Source of the DNA: Treponema sp. | GTDB taxonomy: Bacteria; Spirochaetota; Spirochaetia; Treponematales; Breznakiellaceae | Direction: 5' to 3' | DNA: 15,331 nucleotides | NCBI GenBank assembly: GCA_031267115.1 | Contig: JAIRZS010000370.1 | Location: forward strand, 1 to 15,331 | Part shown: one piece after another, positions 5,319-11,756 of the stretch | How positions within the stretch are numbered: position 1 is the first letter of the stretch | Layout of the letters: each line of letters starts with the position of its first letter | The notes under the pieces: model-generated | Databases searched by the model: none | The model's input: the letters and a program-made list of their open reading frames with translations, nothing else | What the model was told of the DNA's origin: nothing | Translations under genes and position numbers: made by a program

Positions 5319-8258
5319 ATGAACGTATCCGCGGTGCAGGTTATAACCGGCCTTAACCTGATAATCAGCGTCATTGTACTGATCTTTACCCTCAATAACT
5401 GGGGCCAGCCCCGTTTGAAATATTTCCTCTGCACCTCCCTGATAGTTACCCTGTATTCCCTCGGCTGCTTTCTCGAAAAAATTTCCCCAACGCTGGAGGC
5501 GGCCCTTACCGCCTACAGGATACAGTCCTGCGCCGGCCCATTTATAGGTTTGTTCGCCGCCCAGTTCAGCTTTGACTATGACCGCAAGCTTACCCATAAA
5601 CGGTACCGGAAACTGCCCTTTTACATCATCCCTCTTTTTATAGCCGCCCTGGCTCTGGCCGATCCCCGGCACATAGCCGGCAGCTTCCGTTTTGTTTCCG
5701 GGGGACTGGGCAGCTACCTTGATGTCAGGCAGTTTAAAATTCCTCACCATGTCAGTACCATTTATAACGGCGTCCTTCTCTTGTCCGGCGTAATCGTCAT
5801 CATCCGGTACTTCGCCAGGCACAACAGGAAAGGGCGGAAGTACAACGCTATCTTCTTTTTGCTGCTGGCCCTGCCCTTTATCCTCAGGCCCGTCCGGTGG
5901 GCCGGAATCCTGCGGGAGCTGGATATCTTTTTTCTCGCCTGGACTCCGGCGCTGGCCGCACTGTGCTTTTACGTTATAGGCTACCGCCACGCGGAATGGC
6001 GGTCCCTGGGCTGGCGCACCATCCAGGAAAAGATGCCCAGCGCGGTGCTGGTTGTTAACAGGGACAAACTGCTTGTCGATATTAACCTGGCCTTTCATGA
6101 ATTTTTCCCCGGCTTTATTTACGACAGCGCCTCGACGCTTGAGGATATAGTCAGATTCATGAAACGGAAAACAAGCGCGGCGTTTCCCGAAAACCTGTTT
6201 GACGAGATTTGCCGCGATACCCAGAATACCATCCAGGGCGAATTTTCCGTAAACGGAAGCGCGCAGGCCTTCTCGCTGGTCCGGTGGGTTATCCGGCACA
6301 GGGATCGTATCACAGGGTACGCGATCATCATAAGCGATGTGAGCCTCTACCGTTCCATGATCGATGAAATCGTCAGGCTGAAACAAAGGGCCGAAGAAGG
6401 ATCAAGGGCGAAAAGCGAATTCCTGGCCACCATGAGTCATGAAATACGCACCCCCCTTAACGCCATCATCGGTTTTTCGGAAATTCTTCTCGAACAGGAT
6501 CTGCCCAAAAATACCATTGTAGATTTGGAGAAAATACACAGCTCGGGTTCCATCCTTTTGGGGATCATCAGCGACATTCTGGATATATCCAAGATCGAAA
6601 CGGGAAACCTGGATATGATCCCGGTAAAATACACGATACCCGGCATTATCAACGATACGGTACAGCTAAACCTTATCCGGATAGGATCAAAACCTATTGT
6701 TTTTGAACTTGACATAGACGAAACAATCCCTTCCGGTTTTTGGGGGGATGAACTGCGGGTCAAGCAGATTCTGAACAACCTCCTTTCAAACGCTTTTAAG
6801 TATACGCAGGAAGGGAAAGTTGTCCTCCAGGTCCGGTGGGCGCCCGGCAGCGCGGGCAGCGGCGCTGCAAGCAGACAGGCAATACTGACTTTCCGGGTAA
6901 AGGATACCGGGCAGGGCATTAAAGAAGAAGACATTCCCAAACTCTTTCTCCAGTACCACCAGTTAAACGCCAGGGCGAACCGGAATGTGGAGGGAACCGG
7001 GCTCGGGCTGACGATTATCAAAAATCTGATAAATCTGATGGACGGGTCCGTCCATGTAGAAAGCAAATACGGAAAGGGCAGCGTTTTTACTATCTCCATA
7101 TCCCAGGAAATAATCGATCCTACTCCCATCGGCAGGGAAACCGCGGAAAATTTGCGGCTTTTCCGTTTCGTGGACAGCCGCCGGCAGCGGCGGCGCAATA
7201 TCGCCAGGACCCGGATGCCCGGCGGCATGGTGCTGGTAGTGGACGACGTGCAGACCAACCTGGATGTGGCGCGGGGCCTGCTGCTCCCCTACGGGCTGGG
7301 TATCGACGGGGTAAAGAGCGGGCAGGAAGCCATTAACCGTGTCCGTTCCATTGTTGAACACCCCGGCACTTCGCGGTATGACCTTATCTTTATGGATCAC
7401 ATGATGCCCGTCATGGACGGCATTGAGACAACCCGGCTTATCAGGGGCATTGACAGCGATTATGCACGGAATGTGCCGATCATCGCCCTTACCGCCAATA
7501 CCCTGGCAGGCAGCAGGGAAATTTTCCTGGAAAACGGCATTAATGATTTTCTCGCAAAGCCCATTGATATACAAAAACTGGATCTTATGCTGGAAAAGTG
7601 GATTCCACAGGAAAAACAGATCAAATATCCGGAAGAAAATATTCCCGCTTCCAAAAAAAACCTTCCCGCAGGCGGCGCGGAACAGGCCCCGGAAATAGAG
7701 GGAGTGGATACCAGGGCCGGCCTGGCCAATACCGGCGGCTCCCTGCCGGTATACCAGCAGATACTTGCGGTGTATTCCGAGGACGCGCTGGAACGCCTTC
7801 CCCAGATCAAAGCGGCGGCGGAGGGGGAGGACCTGGCCGCGTACACTACTATGGTCCATGCCCTTAAAGGCATTTCCCGCAGCATCGGCGCCGCCGGGAT
7901 CGGCGAAATGGCCGCCCGGCTTGAAGAAGCGGGGCGGGCGAACGACCGGCTTGCCGTAGCGGAAAAGACAGGGGAATTCCTTTCCGCGCTGAAAAGCCTT
8001 ACGGAACGTATTGCCGCGGCCCTGGATAAATCCGCCGCCGGGAAAACCGGGGGGGCGCTGTCCCTTTCGGCCGCGCAGGCGGGCGAACTGAAAGAGGCCC
8101 TTTTGGGAATGGAAACCGAGAAGGTGAACAGGCTGCTTACGGAGTATGCTTCCCTTCCGTTTGAAAAAACATCAAGGGAGATTGTCAAAGAAATAGAACA
8201 GGATGTATTACTCTTTGAATACGAAAACGCTGTTTCCAGGCTGGAAAATTATTTGTGA
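5319..8258 (+). CDS. 7TM hybrid sensor histidine kinase with REC and HPt domains
   Basis: This 979-residue membrane-bound hybrid kinase contains a whole phosphorelay. Residues 1-225 hold about seven hydrophobic segments (near 5-25, 38-55, 70-85, 98-113, 148-165, 175-190, 203-222), like the 7TM sensor heads of some histidine kinases. A PAS-like region (about 236-345) and a short coiled linker (345-365) follow. The HisKA H-box FLATMSHEIRTPLNAIIGF carries His374. The ATPase domain has N-box LNNLLSNAFKYT (485-496), DTGQGI (529-534) and GTGLGL (559-564). The receiver domain (636-762) has Asp642/Asp643, phospho-acceptor Asp693 in FMDHMMPVMDG, Thr725 and Lys747. An HPt domain has His847 in VHALKG. 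The last 65 residues form an extra helical tail. ATG 5319 lies 8 bases after GGAG (5307-5310). No response regulator is adjacent, so its output partner is elsewhere and its ligand unknown. Confidence 0.93.
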   Translation: MNVSAVQVITGLNLIISVIVLIFTLNNWGQPRLKYFLCTSLIVTLYSLGCFLEKISPTLEAALTAYRIQSCAGPFIGLFAAQFSFDYDRKLTHKRYRKLPFYIIPLFIAALALADPRHIAGSFRFVSGGLGSYLDVRQFKIPHHVSTIYNGVLLLSGVIVIIRYFARHNRKGRKYNAIFFLLLALPFILRPVRWAGILRELDIFFLAWTPALAALCFYVIGYRHAEWRSLGWRTIQEKMPSAVLVVNRDKLLVDINLAFHEFFPGFIYDSASTLEDIVRFMKRKTSAAFPENLFDEICRDTQNTIQGEFSVNGSAQAFSLVRWVIRHRDRITGYAIIISDVSLYRSMIDEIVRLKQRAEEGSRAKSEFLATMSHEIRTPLNAIIGFSEILLEQDLPKNTIVDLEKIHSSGSILLGIISDILDISKIETGNLDMIPVKYTIPGIINDTVQLNLIRIGSKPIVFELDIDETIPSGFWGDELRVKQILNNLLSNAFKYTQEGKVVLQVRWAPGSAGSGAASRQAILTFRVKDTGQGIKEEDIPKLFLQYHQLNARANRNVEGTGLGLTIIKNLINLMDGSVHVESKYGKGSVFTISISQEIIDPTPIGRETAENLRLFRFVDSRRQRRRNIARTRMPGGMVLVVDDVQTNLDVARGLLLPYGLGIDGVKSGQEAINRVRSIVEHPGTSRYDLIFMDHMMPVMDGIETTRLIRGIDSDYARNVPIIALTANTLAGSREIFLENGINDFLAKPIDIQKLDLMLEKWIPQEKQIKYPEENIPASKKNLPAGGAEQAPEIEGVDTRAGLANTGGSLPVYQQILAVYSEDALERLPQIKAAAEGEDLAAYTTMVHALKGISRSIGAAGIGEMAARLEEAGRANDRLAVAEKTGEFLSALKSLTERIAAALDKSAAGKTGGALSLSAAQAGELKEALLGMETEKVNRLLTEYASLPFEKTSREIVKEIEQDVLLFEYENAVSRLENYL

Positions 8259-8316
8259 CCGGAATCTTTCCCGCGCAGGGGGATATTTTGCAGCGGGCCG
8301 GGATTTCGAACGAAGG
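8259..8316. other. Start of the gap after the kinase, no structure seen
   Basis: This opens the 389-base intergenic region between the kinase and the NDPK-like gene. No intrinsic terminator directly follows the kinase stop. The rest of the gap is covered by the repeats and promoter described separately. Confidence 0.4.
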
Positions 8317-8329
8317 CTGTTAAACGCGC
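8317..8329. repeat. 13-base direct repeat, left copy
   Basis: CTGTTAAACGCGC occurs here and again at 8555-8567. The two copies bracket the large palindrome and the three-hairpin element. The GTTAAA at 8319-8324 can also pair with TTTAAC at 8334-8339. Confidence 0.55.
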
Positions 8330-8354
8330 GCATTTTAACATTACGCGGCTTATT

Positions 8355-8382
8355 CATGCGCGGCGGCGAAGCGCCGCGCATG
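8355..8382. repeat. REP-like 11-bp palindrome
   Basis: CATGCGCGGCG (8355-8365) and CGCCGCGCATG (8372-8382) pair perfectly around the loop GCGAAG. GCCGCGCATGGA (8373-8384) is shared exactly with the palindrome after the glycosyltransferase gene. It ends ten bases before the three-hairpin element and may be its outer module. Confidence 0.6.
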
Positions 8383-8392
8383 GAATGCGGAT

Positions 8393-8528
8393 GCGCGTGA
8401 AACGCGCGCGCAAGGGATAGAAGCGGAACAAAAAACCGTAAGGTTTTTTGTTGGAGCGTATAGCCCGGTCCGGCCGCGCTGAAGCTGAGGTTCGCAGAAC
8501 CTTTGGTTCAGCGCGGCCGGATGCGCCC
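8393..8528 (+). repeat. Three-hairpin structured repeat, copy A
   Basis: Reading plus: hairpin 0, GCGCGT (8393-8398) / ACGCGC (8402-8407); conserved block GCGCAAGGGATAGAAGCGG (8408-8426); hairpin 1, AACAAAAAACC (8427-8437) / GGTTTTTTGTT (8442-8452), a perfect 11 bp with loop GTAA; conserved block AGCGTATAGCCCGGTCC (8455-8471); hairpin 2, 15 perfect bp (8469-8483 / 8507-8521) with an inner 6-bp hairpin AGGTTC / GAACCT (8488-8493 / 8497-8502); end block GGATGCGCCC (8519-8528). The same blocks recur on the minus strand at 15193-15321 with different but still paired stems. Hairpin 1 could act as a bidirectional terminator between the kinase and the NDPK-like gene. I do not recognise a named family. 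Confidence 0.75.
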
Positions 8529-8554
8529 AAATTCCGGATTAAAATACAAAATTA

Positions 8555-8567
8555 CTGTTAAACGCGC
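8555..8567. repeat. 13-base direct repeat, right copy
   Basis: CTGTTAAACGCGC, identical to 8317-8329, lies just upstream of the NDPK-like promoter. The two copies start 238 bases apart. Confidence 0.55.
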
Positions 8568-8574
8568 AGGGGAA

Positions 8575-8603
8575 TTGGACATTGTCTTAAAATAATGTTA
8601 CAT
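8575..8603 (+). promoter_or_regulatory. Probable promoter of the NDPK-like gene
   Basis: TTGGAC (8575-8580), a 17-base spacer and TTACAT (8598-8603), starting near 8610. The leader of about 38 bases ends with AGGAG (8638-8642). The -10 box is only a moderate match; other hexamers in this AT-rich stretch could serve. Confidence 0.45.
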
Positions 8604-8647
8604 TGATTCTTAATACACTATACACTCGAAAAAAATCAGGAGTTTTT

Positions 8648-9823
8648 ATGAGTAAAACAATTTCTTACGTGCTGGTTACGCCTTACACGGTCGCGAAAAG
8701 CCGTACCGGCGGCGTCATTTCCCGGCTATTGTCCCAGACGGACCTGGAACTGGTGGGGGCCCAGATGATAGCCCCGGATATGGAATTCTGCAATGAATTC
8801 GCGGCAAATCTCCGCCGCCAGAACTACCCCAACGACATAACGCTGCTTGCGGACTATGTGGAGCAGAATCTGAGGCCTTCGGGGGGCAGAAAACACCGGA
8901 CGCTGCTGCTGCTTTTCCGCGGCGAGGATGCCTGCCCGAAACTGATGAACATCTGCGGGCATATGCACCACGACAATGTTAATGTGGATACGCTGTCCGG
9001 GGAGACTATCCGGGATACATACGCGGACCTTATCTTTTCCCCGGACGATCCGGCAAAAGTTACCTATTTTGAACCTGCGGTAATAACCCCCCGCAACCAA
9101 AAAGAAGCGGACGAGGATTTCAGGCTGTTCGAGAAATTCCTTGAGGGAGCGGAAAATCTAATCAGGAATATTAAGTACGCCGATCCTTCGCTGATCGAGC
9201 AGACCCTGGTGATCATCAAACCCGATAACTGGACCCAGCCGTCTTCCAAACCCGGAACTATTATCGACATGTTCTCCCGCACAGGGCTGCGCATTATCGG
9301 GATCAAGGTACACCGGTTCTCGCTGGCCGAAGCGCTGGATTTCTACGGCCCGGTGGAAAGCGCCCTGCAGGGAAAACTGGCCCCGATTTTCGGGAAAAAA
9401 GCAAAAGAGATTCTGGAACGGGAACTGGACATAAGCCTGGACCCCGCGTGCGAAAACGTCCTTATAGAGACAGTGGGATCTCTTTACGCGCAGGATCAGT
9501 TCCGGCGCATTATCAAATACATGTCCGGCACCAGGCCGGAAGAATGCCCGCCGGAAGAAGCCGGCAATCCGGGCCAGGTGATGTGTTTGATTCTTTACTA
9601 CGAAGGGGAAAACGCAATAAAAAAAATCAGGGACGTTCTGGGCCCTACCGATCCTTTGAAGGCCCCGAGCGGCACGGTCCGCCGGGAATTCGGCAGCAAT
9701 GTGATGGAAAACACCGCCCACGCTTCGGATTCGCCGGAAAGCGTGGAGCGGGAGCAGAACATTGTCCGAATCCACGAAAATTCCCTGCCCGATATTATCA
9801 GCGCCTATTTGGCGGGGCAGTAA
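8648..9823 (+). CDS. Tandem nucleoside diphosphate kinase-like protein
   Basis: This 391-residue protein is built of two NDPK-like halves. NDPK moves the terminal phosphate between nucleoside tri- and diphosphates through a phospho-histidine. The C-terminal half has the family motifs: QTLVIIKPD (185-193), IIDMFSRTGLRIIGIKVHRFS (205-225), VLGPTDPLKAPSGTVRREFG (330-349), and NTAHASDSPESVERE (355-369), where His358 is at the catalytic position of NxxHGSDS. The N-terminal half repeats the layout (SYVLVTPYTV..., LELVGAQMI, GETIRDTYADLIF) but has Thr for the KPD lysine, and VTYFEPAVI replaces the histidine segment, so it is probably non-catalytic. An insertion of about 55 residues (239-293) separates the first beta-alpha-beta part of the second half from the nucleotide-binding part. 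ATG 8648 with AGGAG (8638-8642) is preferred over the in-frame TTG at 8603, which lies in the promoter. It converges with the FKBP gene only 7 bases away. Activity is untested. Confidence 0.85.
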   Translation: MSKTISYVLVTPYTVAKSRTGGVISRLLSQTDLELVGAQMIAPDMEFCNEFAANLRRQNYPNDITLLADYVEQNLRPSGGRKHRTLLLLFRGEDACPKLMNICGHMHHDNVNVDTLSGETIRDTYADLIFSPDDPAKVTYFEPAVITPRNQKEADEDFRLFEKFLEGAENLIRNIKYADPSLIEQTLVIIKPDNWTQPSSKPGTIIDMFSRTGLRIIGIKVHRFSLAEALDFYGPVESALQGKLAPIFGKKAKEILERELDISLDPACENVLIETVGSLYAQDQFRRIIKYMSGTRPEECPPEEAGNPGQVMCLILYYEGENAIKKIRDVLGPTDPLKAPSGTVRREFGSNVMENTAHASDSPESVEREQNIVRIHENSLPDIISAYLAGQ

Positions 9824-9830
9824 AACCGGG

Positions 9831-10586
9831 CTACTCTACTATTTCCAATAGTTCTACTTTAAAGATCAGAACCGAGTTGGGGCCGATAACGCCTCCCGGA
9901 CTCTCCGTTCCATAGGCCAGTTCCGACGGGATATACAGTTTATAAGTGCTTCCTACGGGCATGAGCTGTATCCCTTCGGCCCAGCCGGGGATGACGCCGG
10001 TTAGGGGGAATTCAGCGGGCTCGCCCCGGGTATAGGAACTGTCAAAAACGGTCCCGTCGATAAGGGCGCCTTCGTAGTTTACCCGCACGACATTGGAAGC
10101 GGCGGGCCTGGGGCCCCTCCCCTGCGTGATAACTTCGTACTGGAGGCCGCTGGCGGTGGTAACAACCCCGGCCCTTTTCCCGTTGTCCGTCATAAACACC
10201 GTTTCTTTTACCTTGTTGTCCGCGGCCAGCTTGTCCTGGAACTGTGCGAACGCTATTTGTACCGCTATATACGCTTCTTCCGGGCTAATCCGGGTAGTCT
10301 GCCCCTCGAAAGCGTCTTTAAAACCCTGCGCTACTTCTGAATAGTTAAAATCGTAGACAAAACCTGTCTCCTTAAGATTCGTCCCCATAAATAAACCAAA
10401 GGCATAGCTTGTATCCCCGCCGGCGCCTGAAGTTTCAGCGCCGCCCTGGGTATTCGCCTGCCCGGCCGCCCTGGCCTCCCCCGCCGCCCCGGTGTCCCCG
10501 GCGCTTTCGGCCTTCCCCCCGGCGGTACAGACGGTCAGTACGGCGGCAAACAGCATCGCCGCGATTAGAGTTTTTTTAACAGACAT
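9831..10586 (-). CDS. FKBP-type peptidyl-prolyl cis-trans isomerase, probable lipoprotein
   Basis: This 251-residue exported foldase resembles FkpA/Mip proteins, which isomerise proline bonds in envelope proteins. An N-terminal signal (MSVKKTLIAAMLFAAVLTVC) ends at Cys20. Val at -1 departs from the enteric lipobox but suits the looser spirochaete rule, so lipidation is likely, not certain. A Gly/Ala/Ser/Thr-rich linker (21-58) leads to an FkpA_N-like helical dimerisation region (about 60-125), then the FKBP domain (about 143-250). The active-site residues of FKBP12 align: Tyr171, Phe181, Asp182, Phe193, Val198-Ile199, Trp202, Tyr225 and Phe242. The domain therefore looks catalytically competent. 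The ATG (10584-10586) has no clear ribosome binding site. It converges with the NDPK-like gene with 7 bases between stops, so the two transcripts must overlap at their 3' ends. Confidence 0.92.
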   Translation of the reverse strand: MSVKKTLIAAMLFAAVLTVCTAGGKAESAGDTGAAGEARAAGQANTQGGAETSGAGGDTSYAFGLFMGTNLKETGFVYDFNYSEVAQGFKDAFEGQTTRISPEEAYIAVQIAFAQFQDKLAADNKVKETVFMTDNGKRAGVVTTASGLQYEVITQGRGPRPAASNVVRVNYEGALIDGTVFDSSYTRGEPAEFPLTGVIPGWAEGIQLMPVGSTYKLYIPSELAYGTESPGGVIGPNSVLIFKVELLEIVE

Positions 10587-10611
10587 CTTTTTATTCCCGT
10601 TTTTATAGAAT

Positions 10612-10631
10612 TTCAGGATATACAGCCTGAA
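10612..10631. promoter_or_regulatory. Dyad upstream of the FKBP gene
   Basis: TTCAGG (10612-10617) and CCTGAA (10626-10631) are exact inverted arms around 8 bases, 26 bases upstream of the FKBP start. On the minus strand TATAAA follows at the right distance to be a -10 box, with the dyad covering the spacer and -35 position. Candidate operator or promoter-region dyad; weak. Confidence 0.3.
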
Positions 10632-10716
10632 TAATTTACATCCGCCAGTACCCTGTTACTGTATTCCGGCGCTATTTTCAGTAAATCTACATCTATCTTA
10701 CCGGGAATCCGGCGGG

Positions 10717-10765
10717 CGGGCAAGGGGCCGTATTATGGGAATTTCAGCAATTCCCGGCTTGCCCG
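10717..10765. repeat. Two-tier hairpin
   Basis: The outer stem CGGGCAAG (10717-10724) / CTTGCCCG (10758-10765) encloses an inner stem GGGAATT (10737-10743) / AATTCCC (10749-10755). Both stems are perfect. The nested plan resembles hairpin 2 of the three-hairpin element, although the sequences differ. Confidence 0.5.
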
Positions 10766-10860
10766 GCGGAAATCGAAAGGAAATACCAGGAACCCGCCCA
10801 TCGGTTCGCAGGGGGAGGACATGGGTTGAACTTGGCCCATAGAATTTAAAGGAATTTAAC

Positions 10861-10907
10861 CGCCGGGCTTTAGCCCGAAACCGCACCGGGCCTTTGGGCC
10901 GAAACTT
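10861..10907. repeat. Tandem pair of short hairpin units ending in CGAAAC
   Basis: Two adjacent units of about 23 bases share the plan CCGGGC-TTT-GCCCGAAAC: the first has GGGC-TTTA-GCCC (10865-10876), the second GGCC-TTTG-GGCC (10889-10900). Each stem pairs within itself, and CGAAAC follows both. This looks like a diverged tandem duplication. Confidence 0.4.
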
Positions 10908-10958
10908 CACGAACAGCATAACATTACCTTTGTTTTCTATCTTCGTAACTATTCAGCC

Positions 10959-11007
10959 GGGGGGCTGAAGCCCCCGCTCCGCAAAAAGTCTTGTCAAGAC
11001 TTTTTGC
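10959..11007. repeat. Hairpin-pair module 1
   Basis: A G/C hairpin GGGGGC-TGAA-GCCCCC (10960-10975), a linker containing CTCC, then an A/T hairpin with arms GCAAAAAGTCTTG (10981-10993) and CAAGACTTTTTGC (10995-11007) around a single T. Module 2 repeats this order 18 bases later. The A/T hairpin could terminate transcription on either strand. Confidence 0.6.
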
Positions 11008-11024
11008 AATATCCGGTTGAACGA

Positions 11025-11069
11025 GGGGGGCTAGCCCCCCTCCGCCCGAAAAAACTGTCATTTTTTTCG
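11025..11069. repeat. Hairpin-pair module 2
   Basis: A perfect palindrome GGGGGGCTAGCCCCCC (11025-11040), linker TCCGCC, then CGAAAAAA (11047-11054) / TTTTTTTCG (11061-11069). The order, the G/C-then-A/T character and the TCCGC linker match module 1, while the second stem has a different sequence that still pairs. Confidence 0.6.
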
Positions 11070-11142
11070 AGCTACCCCCGCTTGGCATTTATTGGCAAGT
11101 GTAGACTGAACAGTTACCTATCTTCTTCATAATACCCAAGAA

Positions 11143-11158
11143 CCCGCCTTTCGGCGGG
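11143..11158. terminator. Small GC hairpin
   Basis: CCCGCC-TTTC-GGCGGG is a perfect 6-bp hairpin about 40 bases upstream of the HTH promoter. No T tract follows, so a terminator role is only a possibility; it may be part of the repeat cluster. Confidence 0.35.
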
Positions 11159-11200
11159 GGAGCTTTAGGGCGGGGTAGTTCATTTTGTTTGAAAGAAGGC

Positions 11201-11228
11201 TTGATTTTTTTTTTAAATCGGGTACTAT
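11201..11228 (+). promoter_or_regulatory. Promoter of the HTH-MFS-PAP2-epimerase operon
   Basis: TTGATT (11201-11206), a 16-base spacer made mostly of T, and TACTAT (11223-11228), starting near 11235. The short leader carries AGGAG (11248-11252), 6 bases ahead of the ATG at 11259. It is the only promoter found for the four genes that follow. Confidence 0.6.
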
Positions 11229-11258
11229 TTATACCATCAAAAGCCACAGGAGTTTAAT

Positions 11259-11738
11259 ATGGCAAAAACAGCAGTTCTTGTACCAGGAACCGTTCTAAAG
11301 GGTCTTCTTGAATCTTATCACATCTCTGTCACCAAGATTTCCGAAGACATCGGCCTTAGCCCTTCCGCCGTCCGGCAGCTCGTCAATAATAAGCTGAAGA
11401 TCAGTACTATTATTGCCCTCAAGCTTGCAAAGTACTTCGACAAAAAACCCGAGTACTGGATAGGCCTCCAGGCTAATTATGAGCTTTTACTGCTTCAGAA
11501 AGATGCCGGGGTTACGGCCGCTCTGAAGACTATTCCCAAAGCCCAAAAACAGTCCGCCCCCGCGCCGAAGAAAGCGGCCAAGCCCGCTGCCGCCAGGAAG
11601 CCCGCGGCCCCCAAGGCCGGCGCTAAATCCGCGGCCAAAAAGCCCGCGGCATCCAGGGCGAAACCCGCTGCCGCCAAAAAGCCCGCAGCGCCCAAAGCAA
11701 AACCCGCAGCCGCCCCGGCTCCGGCACCCGCAGAGTAG
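11259..11738 (+). CDS. HigA-like HTH protein with a histone H1-like tail
   Basis: This 159-residue protein has two parts. Residues 1-90 match the HigA-type (XRE family) DNA-binding domain: PGTVLKGLLESYHISVTKIS (9-28), the helix-turn-helix EDIGLSPSAVRQLVNNK (29-45), LKISTIIALKLAKYFDKKPEYWIGLQANYELLL (46-78). Residues 94-159 are almost only Lys, Ala and Pro with repeated KPAA/KPAAPKA units: about 15 Lys and 2 Arg, and one acidic residue, the last. Such tails in histone H1 and bacterial H1-like proteins bind DNA without sequence preference. HigA normally partners a HigB toxin encoded just upstream, but that side has only repeats, so this is not a visible toxin-antitoxin pair. Possible roles: nucleoid-associated protein, autoregulator, or regulator of the operon. 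The repetitive, GC-rich tail creates spurious Gly-rich frames on the other strand. Confidence 0.8.
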   Translation: MAKTAVLVPGTVLKGLLESYHISVTKISEDIGLSPSAVRQLVNNKLKISTIIALKLAKYFDKKPEYWIGLQANYELLLLQKDAGVTAALKTIPKAQKQSAPAPKKAAKPAAARKPAAPKAGAKSAAKKPAASRAKPAAAKKPAAPKAKPAAAPAPAPAE

Positions 11739-11756
11739 GAAGAAATTACTGGGGCT

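Larger units (their letters stand above)
10632..11258. other. Palindrome-rich gap between FKBP and the HTH gene
   Basis: About 630 bases without a supportable gene, holding at least six hairpins listed individually and the promoter of the HTH gene. A 73-codon minus frame (10698-10919) runs through the hairpins, has an Arg/Pro-rich composition and no ribosome binding site, and I treat it as spurious. The two phrases AACCCGCC...GGGGGAG at 10791-10818 and 11141-11162 look like diverged copies of one another. Confidence 0.5.

Noticed and set aside
5175..6386. 403-codon minus-strand frame
   Set aside because: It is opposite the kinase sensor region and shows no recognisable domains. The plus strand codes clear kinase motifs in a frame running through the same bases.
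8408..8528. tRNA or rRNA fragment
   Set aside because: The conserved blocks with three hairpins do not give a cloverleaf, T-loop or anticodon arm, and they match no rRNA segment I recognise.
10698..10919. 73-codon minus-strand frame in the repeat-rich gap
   Set aside because: It is composed of palindromes, has no ribosome binding site and no recognisable protein features.
10954..11160. CRISPR array
   Set aside because: The hairpins here are not regularly spaced identical repeats with unique spacers, and there are no cas genes in the window.
10950..11258. A HigB toxin gene next to the HigA-like protein
   Set aside because: No frame of about 90 codons with toxin features exists upstream, and the downstream neighbour is a transporter.
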